Shown in pieces: positions 52,201 to 64,000 of a DNA stretch of 64,000 bases; the stretch's first letter is position 1; each line of letters begins with the position of its first letter. This stretch comes from Prorocentrum cordatum (Eukaryota > Sar > Dinophyceae > Prorocentrales > Prorocentraceae), in contig CAUYUJ010014760.1 in NCBI GenBank assembly GCA_963575745.1, positions 16,001 through 80,000 of the forward strand, read 5' to 3'. Below the pieces are notes generated by a model that was not told the origin of the DNA, did no database searches, and saw only the letters and a program-made list of their open reading frames with translations. Position numbers and translations under genes: made by a program.

Positions 52201-54305
52201 CGCGAGGCCACGGAGCTCGCCAAGCGCGGACGTACATTTCGGCGCCACGTAAAATTCGCCACTGTTACAAACCCCGCGGCCTCGCGACGGCTGCAGGAGC
52301 TGCTCGCGCGCTCTGCCACGCAGAAGGAAGAGAAGCGCAAAGCCGCAGAGCCCGCAACGCGCGCACGTAAATTTACGCGCCACGTAACTTTCGCAAATTT
52401 CTCAAATCCCGCGGCCTCGCGACGGCTGCAGGAGCTGCTCGAGCTCTGCCACGCGCTAAAAAGAGAAGCGCGAGGCCGCGGAGCCCGCAAAGCGCGCACG
52501 TAAATTCACGCGCCGCGAGAATTTTGCAAATGTCGCAAATCCCGCGGCCTCGCGACGGCCGCAGAAACTGCTCGCGCTCTGCCACGCGCTGGGAACAGAA
52601 ACGCGGGGCCGCGGAGCCCGCAAAGCGCGCGCGCCCCGCGGCCTCGCGACGGCTGCAAGGGCTGCTCGCGCTCTGCCACGCGCTAGGAAGAGAAGCGCGA
52701 GGCCGCAGAGTCCGCAGAGCGCGCACAACATTTACGCGCCACGCAAATGTAGCAAATCCCGTGGCCTCGCAACGGCTGTGGCAGATGCTCGCGCTCTGCC
52801 ACGCGCTAAGAAGAGAAGCGCAAGGCCGCGGAGCCCGCAAAGCGCGCGCGTAAATTTACGCGCCGCGAGAATTTCACTCAGTTCGCAAATCTCGCTCCCT
52901 CGCGACGGCTGCAGGAGCTGCGCGCGCTCTGCCACGCGCTAGGAAGAGAAGCGCGGGGCCGCGGAGCCCGCAAAGCGCGCGCGTCCCGCGGCCTTGCGAC
53001 GGCTGCAGGAACTGCTCGCGCTCTGCCACGCGCTAGGAAGAGAAGAGCGAGGCCGCGAAGCCCGCAGCGCGCGCACGCAAATTTACGCGCAACGTACATC
53101 TCGCATATTTCACAGAAACCCGCGGCCACGCGACGGCTGCAAGAGCTGCTCGCGCTCTGCCACGCGCTAGGGCGAGAAGCGCGAGGCCGCGGATCCCGCA
53201 AAGCGCGCACATTTCACGTGAGTGAGAATTTCTCAGATTTCGCAGATCCCGCGGCCGCGCGACGGCTGCAGGAGCTGCTCGCGCTCTGCCACGCGCTAGG
53301 AAGAGAAGCGCGGGGCCGCGGAGCCCGAAAAGCGCGCACGTAACTACACGCGCCACGTAAATTTTGCAAATTTCCCGAACCCCGCGACATCGCCACTGCT
53401 GCAGGAAATGCTCGCGCTCTGCCGCGCGTTAGGAAGAGAAGCGTGAGGCCACGGAGCCTGCAAATCGCGCACGTAATTTACGCGTCGCGTAAATTTCGCA
53501 AGCCCCGCGGCCCCGCGACGGCAGCAGGAGCTGCTCGCGCTCTGCCACGCGCTAGGAAGCGAAGCGCGAGGCCGCGGAGCCCGCAATGCGCGCACGCAAA
53601 TTTACGCGCCACGTACACTTCACAATCTTCGCAAATCCCGCGGCCTCGCGGCAGCTGCAGGATCTTCTCGCGCTCTGCCACGCGCTAGGGCGAGAAGCGC
53701 GAAGCCGCGGAGCCCGCAAAGCGCGCACGTAAATTCACGCGCCACGTAAATTTCACAAATTTCGCAAACCCAGCGGCCCCGCAGCGGCTGCAGGAGCTGC
53801 TCGCGCCCTGCCACGCGCTAGGAAGAGAAGCGCGAAGCCGCGCAGCCTGCAACGCGCGCGCGTACATGTACGCACCACGTAGATTTCGCAAAATCCGCAA
53901 ATCCCGCGGCTGGCCTCGCGACGGCTGCCGGAGCTGATCGCGCTCTGCCACGCGCTAGGAAGAAGCGCGAGGCCGCGGAGCCCGCAAAGCGCGCACGCAA
54001 ATTTACGCGCCGCGTAAATTTTACGAAATTCGCAGAAAAAAAAAAACGCGGCCTCGCAACGGCCGCAGGAAATGTCGCGCTCTGCCGCGCGCTAGGAAGG
54101 AGCGCGGGGCCGCGGAGCCTGCAAAACGCGCACGTAAATGCACGCGCCGCGCATATTTCGCAAATCCCACGGCCTCGCGACGGCTGCAGGAGAGCTGCTC
54201 GCGATCTGCCACGCGCTAGGAAGAGCAGCGCGAGGCCGCGGAGCCCGCAATGCGCGCACGTGCAATTACGCGACACGTAAACCCATATATATATATATAT
54301 ACACG

Positions 54306-54342
<37 letters not shown>

Positions 54343-57245
54343 TATATGTTCCAAACCCCGCGGCCGCGCGACGGCTGCAGGAGCTGCTCGCGCCCTGCCA
54401 CGCGCTAGGAAGAGGAGCGCGAGGCCGCGGAGCTCGCAAGGCGCGCACGTAAGTTTACGCGCCGCGTAAAATTTGCAAATCCCGCGGCCTCGCGACGGTC
54501 GCAGGAGCTGCCCGCGCTCTGTCACGCTCCACGAAGAAGAGCGCAAGACCGCTGAGCCCGCAAAAGCGCGCACGTTCATTTACGCGCCATGTAAATTTCG
54601 CAACTTTCGCGGGCTGTGAGCCTCGCGACCTGTGCAGGAGCTGTTCGCGCCCTGCCGCGCGCTACGAAGAGGAGCGCGAGGCCGCTGACTCCGCACAGCG
54701 CGCGCGCAAATTTACGCGTCACGAAAATGTCGCAAATGTCGCGGGTCTCGCGGCCTCGCGGCCGCTGCAGGAGCTGCCCGCGCGCTGCCACGCGCTGCGA
54801 AGTGAACCTCATGACCGCGGAACCCGCAACGCGCGCGCGAAAATTTACGCGCCGCGTGAATTTCGCAATTTCGCAGATCCCGCGGCCTCGCGACGGCTGC
54901 AGGAGCTGCCCGCGCTCTGCCACGCGCTAGGAAGAGAAGCGCGAGGCCGCAGAGCCCGCAATGCGCGCACGTAGAGTTACGCGCCACGTGAATTTCGCAA
55001 ATGTCGCGCTGTGTTAACCTCGCGGCCCCTGCAAGAGCTGCTCGCGCACTGCCACGCGATGCGAAAGAGCGCGAAGCCGCTGAGCCAGCAAAACGCGCAA
55101 GCAAATGTACGCGCCACGCGTTTTTTTTTTCTCGCAGAATTTGCAAATCCCGCGGCCTCGCGACCGCTGCAGGAGCTGCTCACGCTCTGCCACGCGCCAC
55201 GGAGAGAAACGCAAGACCGCGGAGCCCGCACAGCGCACACGTAAAGTTACGCGCAACGTAAGTGCATGCAACATTTGCGGGCACCGCGGTCTCGCGACCG
55301 CAGCAGAAGCTGCTCGCGCTCTGGCACGCGCTAGGAAGAGGAGCGCGAGGCCGCGGAGCCAACAAAACGCGCGTACATTCACGCGCCGCGTAACATCCGC
55401 AAAAAGTGCGGGCCCCGCGGTCTCGCGGCCGCAACAGAAGCTGCTCGCGCTCTGCCACGCGCTAGGGGGAGGAGCGCGGGGCCGCGGAGCCCGCAAAGTG
55501 CGCGCGTAAATTTACGCGCAACGCAATGTTTGTAAAGTTCGCGGCCCCGCGACCGTTGTCGGAGCTGCTCGTGCCATGCCACGCGCTACGAAGAGGAGCA
55601 CAAGACCGCTGAGCCCACAAAGCGCGCACTTAAATGCACGCGCCACGTAAATGTTGCATATGCCGCGGGTCCCGCGACCTCGCGGTCGCAGCAGGAGCTG
55701 CTTGCGCTCTGCCACGCGCTGCGAAGAGAAGCGTGAAGCCGCGGAGCTTCCAAAACGCGCGCGGGCGTCAATTTGCGCGCCAAAGAAATGTTGTAAATTT
55801 CGCGGGGCCCGCGGCCTCGCGACCGCTGCAGGAGCTTCCCGCGCTCTGCCACGCGCTGGGAAGAAGGGCGCGACACCGCGGAACCTGCAAAGTGTGCGAA
55901 AAGCTGCGCGTCGTGTGAAGTTCGACATTTAGCTGATTTCGCGACCTCGCGACCGCTGCAGGAACTGCTCGCGCTCTGCCACGCGCTGTTCGGAATTCAC
56001 GCGCTGGCCAAGGCGTCGCAGCAAGGCCGCTGAGTCTGCAAAACGCGCGTACATTCACGCGCCACGTAACTTCCGCGAATGTCACGGATGCCGCGCATTC
56101 GCGGCCGCTCCAAGGGCGGCTCGCACCCTGCTGCGCGCCGCGCAGGAGATGGCAAACCGCCTGGGTCCGTACGGATATTTCGCAGAATTCGCAGATGCCG
56201 CACGCTCGCGACCACTGCAGGAGCTCCCCGCGCTCTGCCACGCACTGCGAAGACGAGCGCAAGGCAGCTCAGCCCACGAAGCGCCCGCGCACACGCACGC
56301 GCCGCGTAAATTTCGCAAGTTGTGCTGATGACCCACTTTCTTGACCACTGCGAGAGCAGCCCGCGCTCTGCCGCGCGCCGCGCAGAGGGGCGCACGGCCG
56401 CTCAGTCCGCATAGCGCGCGCGTGAATTTGCTAGCAAACATACGTTTAATAAATGCCGCAGGCGCCTCACCTCGACCACTGCAAGAGCTGCTCGCGCTCT
56501 GCCGCGAAAAAAAAACGAGTGGAGACGCAAGGCCGCTGAGTCCACAAATCGCGCGCGTACATGTACGCGCCACTAGAACGTCGTGCATTATGCAGATGAT
56601 GCGCTCTGGCGACCACTGGAAGAGCTGCTCGTGCTCCGCCACGCACTGCGCAGAGGAACGCAAGGTCGCTGCGTCCGCAACGCGCGCGCGTACATTTACC
56701 CGCAAACGTTAATGCTGTAAAACCCGAAGACGTCGCACTTTCGCGACCACTGCAAAAGCTGTTCGCGCTCTGCCACACACTGCGAAGATAAGCGCAAAAC
56801 CGCTTAGTCCATAAAACGCGCACGCACAGGTTCGCGCATCGTAAAAGTTGATGTTTGTGCTGACGCTGCGCCTCGACCACTGCGAGAGCTGCTCGAGCTC
56901 TGCCGCGCACAACGCAGAAGAGCGCAAGGCCGCTGAGTCCGCACTGCGCGCGCGCACATGCACGCGCCTACGCGAATGTCGGAAATCCCGCTGAAACCGC
57001 ACTTTCGCGACCGCTGCATTAGCTTCTCACCCTCCGCCAAACGCGCGCGTGAATGCACGCGCCCCGTGAACATCGCAAATGTCGCAAATGTCGCGGCCGC
57101 TGCAAGAGCTGCTCGCGCACTGCACAGAATATCGCAATGCTGACTGAGCCCGCAAAGCGCGCGTAAATTTACGCGCCGCGTGAATTTCGAACACGTCGCA
57201 GATGCCGCGTGTTCGCGACCACTGCCGGAGCTGCTCGCGCTCTGC
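49230..57245. repeat. 133-bp satellite array (about 60 monomers)
   Basis: Monomer: gcaaatcccgcggcctcgcg, then acggctgcaggagctgctcg, then cgctctgccacgcgctagga, then agagaagcgcgaggccgcgg, then agcccgcaaagcgcgcacgt and aaatttacgcgccacgtgaat. The gctgcaggag landmark recurs every 133 bp (for example 49791, 49924, 50057). Divergence rises towards the right: monomers after about 55 kb are visibly more diverged. Each monomer has complementary arms ccgcggcctcgcg/cgcgaggccgcgg and a palindrome around gtaaatttac. The many 60-220 residue frames with RALRAPRPRASLPS-like repeats are by-products. Confidence 0.95.
54284..54349. repeat. (TA)n microsatellite inside a satellite monomer
   Basis: About 65 bases of almost pure ta with an acacgtatg interruption, sitting where the monomer normally has its AT-rich aaatttcgcaaat segment. 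Confidence 0.9.
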
Positions 57246-57700
57246 TATCCGAGCGCGGGCAATGATAATACCCGGGCAATCGGGGGCCCGGCGGGGATAG
57301 CCAGCGATTTTCCCAGGGAGGTAGATCGAAGTTATGATGATGATGACGGTGATCAGAATGAATGCGATATTGGGCGCTCGGCACAAGACTGACTCGAACG
57401 TTCCTGGCTCGGGAACGGCTGAGAAAAAGACAATCCGATAGCCCAACCACACGTTCGTGACTTGGGCGAAATGAACTCGTGAGAATCCCACGGCCCTGCC
57501 GCGCGCTCGTGATTGCGGGGGCTGGTACGGTGAGACCACCATGGCCACGCTCGGCGTTTCTGATGGCGTTGCTAGTCAACACGAGATGATGGCAACATCG
57601 ATTCGCAACTTCCCCCATGGATTATCAAGTTCAACCCCCGCGCCCATCTCCACAATTAAACCCTATTGAACGGGGATAAAAAAATAGAGGACGGAAAAGA
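57246..57700. other. Non-satellite interruption
   Basis: Unique-looking, more AT-rich sequence splitting the satellite. A minus-strand frame (57548-57027) crosses it without a recognisable domain. It could be an insertion, but no terminal repeats are evident. Confidence 0.5.
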
Positions 57701-58480
57701 CATTGCAAGGGTGCTTAATTGTCGCCCGCGCGCGGTTCTGCACGCCGAAGAGGAGCGCAAGGCCGTTCAGTGGGCAAAACGTCCACGTTAATTGACGCAC
57801 CACGCTAATTTTGCAAATTTCGCCGATACCGCTGCAGCAATTGCTCGCGCTCTGCCACGCACTACTAACGGAATCGCAAGGCCGACAGACTCCGCGCCAC
57901 GCGCACGTAAATCTATGCGCCGAGCACTTCTCGCAAATTTTACTGACGCCGCAGTCTCACATCCGCTGCTAGGGCAGCTCGCGCACTACGCAACGGAGCG
58001 CAAGGCCGCTGAGTCCACAGAGAGCGCGCGTAAATGCACGCGCAACTCAAGTTTCGCAAGCTACGCAGATGCATCACTTTCGCGCGACCGCTGCAAGAGC
58101 TGCTCGCGCCAAGCCTCGCGCGACGAAGAGCGGCACAAGGCCGCTGAGTACGCAACGCGCGCTCGCATATGCACCCGCCACGCATGGTTCGTAAATGTCA
58201 CAAACACCGCAACTTCGCGCCGAACGGATTTTTCGAATTCAGCAGATTCCGCAATTTCGCGACCACTGCAAACGCTGCTCGCGATCTGCCACGCGCCACG
58301 CAGAGAAGCGCACGCAAAATGAACGCACAAAGCCCCGCAAATTCTAAGCGCCACCCTAATGTGTAGATGTTAATATCGCATCTTTGCGACCGCAGCAAAC
58401 GCCGCTCGCGCTCTGCCACAAGCCGCGCAGAGCGTCGCGAGGCCGCTGAGCCCGCGAGACGCGAACGTAAACTTACGCGC
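57701..58480. repeat. Degenerate edge of the 133-bp satellite
   Basis: About six strongly diverged monomers, still recognisable by gctgctcgcgctctgccacgc and the aaggccgctgagtccgca segment. Confidence 0.75.
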
Positions 58481-58559
58481 CCGTAAGCGTGGGGGAACCT
58501 GCGGTGAACAATTAACAGCGCTTGTTCGTGTGCGCGTGGCTGCCCCCGGGGGTCCTGGA

Positions 58560-59640
58560 GTTAAAAATGCCCCGGGCGAGCCCCGGCAAGTCAAAACCAG
58601 AGATGCCCGATCTCTTCGGCGCGGGCCCGGGGGCCTCAGGAACCGCCCAGGAGCGGCCCAATGAGTCGCCATATCAGCGGCAGGCCCAGCCCCAGAGCCA
58701 GGAGGCAACAGCGTCCCAAAGCGGCCCACAATGGCCTCACGACTGCCATCGATGCCGCCGACGCGCCTCTCGAGGCTTTCAAGAGGCGTCCCAAGAAGCA
58801 GAAATCATTGATCTGCCGTAGGTTTCTGAAGGTGTTCAGCCTTTTCGACGTCGCGGCTTTCCGACGCTCCAAGAGGGCCCCAGACGCCTCCAAGACCGCC
58901 CCGACACAGCCCAAGAGGATCCCAAGACGGCTCCACGATGACCCAAGACGGCCCCAAGACGGCCCAAGAGGCGGCCACACGGGCCCAAGAACGCAGCAAC
59001 ACAGCCCCAAGAAGGGGCAGGAAATGCGCCAACATCGCCCGAAGCCGTCCAAGGCGGTCTCTAGACGGCCCAAAAGGCCGCCAAGACGACCCAAAAATCT
59101 TCCAAGAGGCTTCCCAGGGGCTCCCACGAGACAGAAACCCGTGATTCTCCATATGCTTTCGAAGGCTTCTCGTCTTGTCGGTTTTCCGACGCTCCAAGGG
59201 CGCCCAAGAGGCCTCCAAGGCCAGCCCAACAACGCCCGAGAGGCCCCCAAGATGGTTCCACGATGGCCAAAGACGGCTCTCAGACAGGCCAAGAGTCGGC
59301 CACCCGGGCCGACGAACGTCTCAAGACCGCCCCAAGAGGGGCGGGGGGCGCCCCCAAATCGCCCGGAGCCGCCCAAGATGGCCTCTTCTAGACGGCCCAA
59401 GAGGCCGCCAAGACAGCCCCAGAACCAAATGGCTTCCAAGAGGCCTCTCCACGATACCAAAATCCGTAATTGCCCTTAGGCGTTTGGATGCGGTTTCGGT
59501 ATTCTCGCCACTTCGGCTATCCAACGCTTCGATGCGGCACCAGGCCCCCGAGACCCCTCCAAGACTCCCAGAGGCGCCCAAGATCGCCTAAGAGGGCCTC
59601 CAGATGGCCCCATGAGGGGCCCAAGAGGGGGAACACGAAC
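58560..59640. repeat. Tandem units of about 330 bp made of CCAAGA-type minisatellite
   Basis: A unique-looking anchor (ttccgacgctccaag) recurs at 58859, 59184 and, diverged, about 59519, between stretches of ccaagacggcccc units like those at 32.3-32.9 kb. Pro/Arg/Lys-rich frames here are artefacts. Confidence 0.75.
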
Positions 59641-60054
59641 CACCGATTCGTCAGTAATGGCATTCTACTGGCGATACTTTGGGCGTCAAAACGCCAATGA
59701 TATAATAAACGATTTCAACCCAAAATGAATTGCGTGGCGCCGGTAGGAGCGCAACCATCTGATTGCGAAAGCATGCGTGCCCGCGCGATGCTTCATGCCC
59801 AATAAGTAGGCTACTCCGAGAGAGGCGCGAGCAGCACGGTTGGCACGAACGAAATCGAAAACAACTCGACCGCGAAGAACGACGATGCGAGCACGACCAG
59901 CAAAATAAATACAATTCGCGCGAAACATTAAAACAAAAGTCTGGGCAAGTAGCAACGCGACGGCGGCAATCAAGGCAAGCGTAATTTCACTAACCGCTGA
60001 AGGTCGCGCAAACAAGCGCTAGGCCGAAACAAACGCCTGATTTTAGCGCGAGTC
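59641..60054. other. AT-richer spacer
   Basis: Sequence of more even composition; a minus-strand frame (60015-59686) includes SEITLALIAAVALLLAQTFV, a hydrophobic stretch. No family recognised. Confidence 0.35.
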
Positions 60055-60510
60055 CCGACCTTGGAGGACAAATGGGGGCTCCTGCGACGCGGGCTCAGCA
60101 CGCGACCATGCGAGCCACCGTGGGGGGGCGCGTGGCTTGCGAGCAAGCGAACTGCAAAGAAAAGCACGCATGCGGGCCACTAGTTTTGATAGGTCCGTGC
60201 GTTGCAGGTGAGATGCCAAGAGGGCACCTGACGTCGGTTCCCGTGTTGTCCGTTTGAAGTGGCGACGCTTTGTCGGGGTGTCTCCAGACATCCTGGGGTC
60301 CTCTGGAGCAGTGTCGGGGCCATCTTGAGAATATATGGGGGCCTCCTGGTCGTGGGATGAACGCTGGTTCCCGCGTTGTCCGTTTGGCGGCGTCTCCAAC
60401 CATCTCGGGGCCCTCTTAGGCAGTCTCGGGGCCCTGTTGGGGGCGGCCGGGGGCTTCCCGGAGGCCTGTTCCAGGCTCGCTGGGGCCTCCGGAAAGCCTC
60501 CCGGGTGTCT
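60055..60510. repeat. Long repeat block, copy 1 (3,495-bp spacing)
   Basis: From cgaccttggaggaca (60056) through cactagttttgat and ctgacgtcggttcccgtgtt to the ggggcc-rich end, this block recurs from 63551 to the window end with roughly 90 percent identity by eye. Confidence 0.85.
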
Positions 60511-61650
60511 CCTGGGGGCAGGTTGAGACCTCCTGGGTCTCTTTTAGGCTGGAGAACCCAAAATGTAAGCCCCTGCCGCCACTCTGAAGTTTTCTTAGGC
60601 ATTGCTGAAGCTTTCGGAGGCCGTCTCGGAGGCCTCTTGGGCCGTCTCGAGAGCGCGTTGGACTGGTCTGGGCGCTCTCTCGGAGGCTTCTCAGGCCGTC
60701 TTGGGCGGTCTTTGGGACCTCTTGCGCCGCCCCCGAGCGCCGGGGAGCCGAGGGCGCCGAAACCCGAAAGGCATTTAGACAACCAGCGAAAACCAATCAA
60801 TTTTGACACGCGGGGCTCTCTGGGAGGGCCTCTCGGAGGCCTCCCGAGGCGCCCTAAGAGCGCCGAAGGCCGTCTGGGCGCGATGTTTGGGGCCTCCTGG
60901 GGGCCTCGCGGGGCCTCCGGGGGGTCCTTTTGTGCGGCGAGCTTGAGATGTAGGTTCCTGCCCTTCTTCTGGGAGCTTTCTGGGTGCGTTCCTGGCGCCC
61001 TCGGGGGCCGTCTTGGAAGCGTCTTGGGCCGTCTTGAAAGCGTGTTGGACTGTCGGAGCGCTCTCTTGGAGGCCACTGAGGCCGTCTTGGGGCGGTCTTT
61101 GGGTCCTATTGGGTTGTTTTGGAGCGTCGGCAAACTGAAAGCGTGGAAATCCGAAAAGCTTTCGAAAACCAAAAGAAAACCATTACATTTTGACACTTGG
61201 GACTCTCTGGGAGGGCCTCTCGGAGGCCCCCCGAGGCGCCCTGGGAGATCCCTGCGCCGTCTGGGCGCGATGTTCGGGGCCCCCGGGGGGCCTCGCGGGG
61301 CCTCCGGGGTGTCTTTTTGGGCGGTGAGCTTGAAATGTAGGTTGCTGCCTCTGCCCTGGAGGTCTTTTTGGGCCGCCCCTGGAGCCTTCGGAGGCCGTCG
61401 CGGGAGCCTCTTGGGCCGTCATGAGGGCGGGCGTCTTAGACTGTCTGGGCGCCTTCTTTGGGGCCACTGAGGCCGTCATTGGGCGGTTCCTTGGCCATCT
61501 TGGGGCTGTCTCGGCGCGTCGGCAAGCCGAGGGCGAAATAAAAACAAACAATTAACACTGGGGGCACTTGGGGGGGGCCTCTCGAGAGCCCCCCGAAGCG
61601 TCCTGGAAGCCCCCTGGGCCATCCGGGCGCGATCTTAGACGGCCTGGATC
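60511..61650. repeat. Three tandem units of about 385 bp
   Basis: Landmark aatgtaagcccctgcc/gatgtaggttcctgcc/aatgtaggttgctgcc at about 60562, 60945 and 61331. Each unit also has a tttcgaaaaccaaaa-type AT-rich segment followed by ctctgggagggcctctcgga. Filler is ggccgtcttggg minisatellite. Confidence 0.8.
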
Positions 61651-63547
61651 GACTTGATGGCGACTCGCGGCCCTCTCGGAACATCTTGCCGACCGTCCTG
61701 GAGCCGCCCGCGCCGCGCGGAAGCGTGTCTGCCGAGATGGGGCCGTCTTCCGCCGTCTTTCGCCGGCGCCCCCCCCCCCCGCGGCCGGGTGGGCCCCCCG
61801 GCCCCCCCCCCCCAAGACTTCCCCATGGGGGGCGCTAAACGGGAACCCACCCTCAAGGTCGGGGAAAAAGATGACGCACAAAGGCGCCGCGCAAGAGCGC
61901 GACGCGCACGCTCGAACAAAACGCGCGCGAATCGCGGCGAACGCGCGCGCGCGAGGGCGACGGTAGATCCTGAAGTCGCAGCGCGACGCAAGCTTGCACT
62001 GCGAATTCGAATCTCGCCAGACGCGCGCGCGTAGCCATCGTGGCACGGGGCGCCTGGCGCCGCAGCGCGACGCGATCGCGGAACTTAAGCCGCCCGAGCG
62101 CGGGAGGTATATCAAGGGGGGGAAGAAGGGGGGAGTGGAAGAGAGCGAGGGCGACGAAGGGGGATGGGGGGGCGAAAGGGAGGAGAGGGAGGATGGCTAG
62201 GGAAGCGGGGAGTACGAAGAGAAGACGGGAGAGGGGCAGGAAAGGGGAGGGAACGAGGGCGGGGTGGGGGGTCGCGAGGGGGGGGGGGGGGGGGGGGTAA
62301 GCCGCGCCTACCTCCGCCGGACTCTCGGGCGCCATCCCTGCGGCGTTTTTTTGCTACCCCCCGGGGCGCGCTGTGCGCTCTGCAACCTGTAATGGCGAAG
62401 GCGCGAACACCAATTCAATCTTCTCTTAGTCTCAGCAGTCCGGTGGCGCCCTGGGGGCGCCCTCACTGACCAATTGCCGCGTCTTTGCGGGCGCCCACAT
62501 TGTTGCCAAGCAGTTTGGGGCACTATTGGGGCCACTGGGCGACCGCATCAAACTTCCGACCCTTGCAGATGATCATGCTGAGCAACGGCGGCCGTCTCTG
62601 GGAGCTCTGAATATAGCCAGCGACGAACATTGGAAGGGTCAAATGTTTGACCTTTCTTATCGTGGATCCGTCGTGACTTTGACCCTTCTCAGCGTCGCGA
62701 GTGCGGTCTCTTTCCATGCTTCCGTCGACCAACAAACCTGGCCGCCGCCCTCGTTGGCCTCGAGGTGTCCTGTTCACATCGGCATGCACCTGGAACTCTC
62801 CTGGGCCCCCGTGGCCCTCCTGGGGCTCTCTTGCGCGCCCCCTGGGACGGTGATGGGGTCCTCTTGGGCCTCTGGGGCTCTCTTGGACAGTCTTGGGATC
62901 CGTTTGGGGCGCCGTGTCGAGGGACCATTTGGGGGCCTGTTGGGTCGTTCGTCGGCGATGCGAAAGGCCTCTGGGATCGCATTGGGCCCTCCTGGGTCAC
63001 GGCGCAAATTTCAAGCCGCGCTCCGCCGCGCCGAGGAGCACCGCCCTATGGAGCCAGACAGAATAACGACAACGGAGGGGCATCGGCGTCGGCATCGTCG
63101 CACCGTCTTCCACTTAGGAGATGCCGTGGGAATAATCGGGCCCTGCCCCCCGCCGCCCCTCGCCCCCCTCACCGCCCCTCGCCCGCTCCTGCCCCCCCGC
63201 CCCCCCCCCCCCCCCCCCCTCCTCGGCAGCGCCCCCGGCGCAGGGCGGGGGGGGGGGGGGAATGCGGGCGGCGAGGAGGGGCAGGGGGAGCGCGTGCGCA
63301 CGGCGCAGAAGGAACAAGAGGAGGAACGGAGGAACGGGAGAAGCAAACATACTCCAATATAAACCTAAAACAATCTCGCAGGCCCGAACAGGGGCCCCAA
63401 GACCGCCCAAAGAGGCGCCTAAGAGCGCCCCAAGAAGGCCCCAAGGGCCAAAGAGAACCCAAAAGGCCGATGTGACCAGGCAACTCGATGCCGACGGAGG
63501 CACGGAAAGCAACCGTATTCATCGCGCTAACCTGAGATGAACACGAA
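61651..63547. other. GC-rich spacer with homopolymer runs
   Basis: A run of 20 G (62278-62297), C runs near 61770, 61800 and 63200, a G/A-rich tract at 62100-62270, and ccaagaggcgcc minisatellite at 63390-63460. No gene supported. Confidence 0.5.
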
Positions 63548-63550
63548 CCC

Positions 63551-64000
63551 CGACCTTGGAGGACACATGGGGGCTCCTGCGATGCGGGCTCAGCCCGCGA
63601 CCGTGCGAGCCACGGTGGGGGGTGCGCGTGGCTTGCGAGTGAGTAAACTGCAAAGAAATGCATAAATGCGGGCTGCCACTAGTTTTGATCGGTACGTGCG
63701 TCGCAGGTGAGATGCCGAGAGGGCGCCTGACGTCGGTTCCCGTGTTGTCCGTTTGAGGCGGTGACGCTTTGTCGGGGTGTCTCCAGACATCCTGGGGTCC
63801 TCTGGAGCAGTGTTAGGGCCCTCTTGAGAATATCTGGGGGCGTCCTGGTCGTGGGATGAACGCTGGTTCCCGCGTTGTCCGTTAGGCGGCGTCTCCAACC
63901 ATCTTGGGGCCCTCTTGGGCAGTCTTGGGGCCCTGTTGGGGATGGCTGGGGGCTTCCTGGAGGCGTGTTCCAAGCTCGCCGGGGCCTCTTGACAGCCTCT
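63551..64000. repeat. Long repeat block, copy 2, cut by the window end
   Basis: Second copy of 60056-60510. Its start marks the period of a 3,495-bp unit, or a dispersed repeat in direct orientation. The unit may continue beyond the window. Confidence 0.85.

Noticed and set aside
49230-58480. Dozens of 60-220 residue ORFs with repeated RALRAPRPRASLPSAWQSAS-like sequence
   Set aside because: They follow the 133-bp satellite in every frame; 133 is not a multiple of three, so frames shift each monomer and no protein would be maintained.
1-64000. rRNA, tRNA, U-snRNA or 5S genes
   Set aside because: I noticed no convincing A/B boxes, cloverleaf or conserved rRNA segments by eye. A covariance-model scan would be needed to exclude them.

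Overview
The window reads as nuclear DNA of a dinoflagellate. It is GC-rich, dense in repeats and almost free of ordinary genes. Its main protein-coding content is decayed retrotransposons whose reverse transcriptase (RT), RNase H, methyltransferase-like and tyrosine recombinase (YR) segments look like families I know from dinoflagellate genomes. A GC-rich genus such as Prorocentrum would fit, but the species is an inference. I see no rRNA, tRNA, complete spliced-leader gene or intact host gene.

Layout. (1) 0.1-2.6 kb: a 429-bp tandem duplication, an array of short 'gagacatcct' repeats, two identical-looking 118-bp blocks and long pyrimidine tracts. (2) About 2.6-16.7 kb, plus strand: a very large YR retrotransposon (element 1). 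Its order is membrane-segment Gag, CCCH finger, methyltransferase-like domain A, RT, RNase H, C5-methyltransferase-like domain B, YR. It is broken by four frame changes, one in-frame TGA and one in-frame TAG, and its YR seems to lack the nucleophilic tyrosine. (3) 16.5-24.8 kb: GC-rich sequence with an inverted repeat, a 22-bp-stem hairpin, a small membrane-protein ORF, a 192-bp direct repeat and ORFs I cannot identify. (4) About 26.4-31.4 kb, minus strand: a LINE-type retrotransposon fossil (endonuclease, RT, connection, RNase H), itself interrupted by a 239-bp foldback element. (5) 31.4-39 kb: low-complexity tracts, microsatellites and minisatellites. (6) 39.0-48.7 kb: a Ser/Thr/Asn-codon-like tandem array into which a second, smaller YR retrotransposon (element 2, 41265-47994, minus strand) has inserted. 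(7) About 49.2-58.5 kb: a 133-bp satellite of roughly 60 monomers carrying two kinds of built-in palindrome. (8) 58.6-64 kb: other tandem families (about 330 and 385 bp) and a block that recurs after 3,495 bp.

The clearest result is element 2. A tandem copy of its target in the same window acts as an empty site and fixes both ends to the base: it inserted without a target duplication. Its terminal repeats have the split arrangement (A1 - genes - B1 A2 B2) known from PAT/Ngaro-type YR retrotransposons. Its genes run Gag, then RT-RNase H (start overlapping the Gag stop as ATGA), then YR, then a methyltransferase-like domain at the 3' end.

The two YR elements share the Gag-RT-RNase H-YR toolkit plus a methyltransferase-like domain but place that domain differently, and element 1 carries two such domains. 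Together with the satellite they account for most of the structured sequence.
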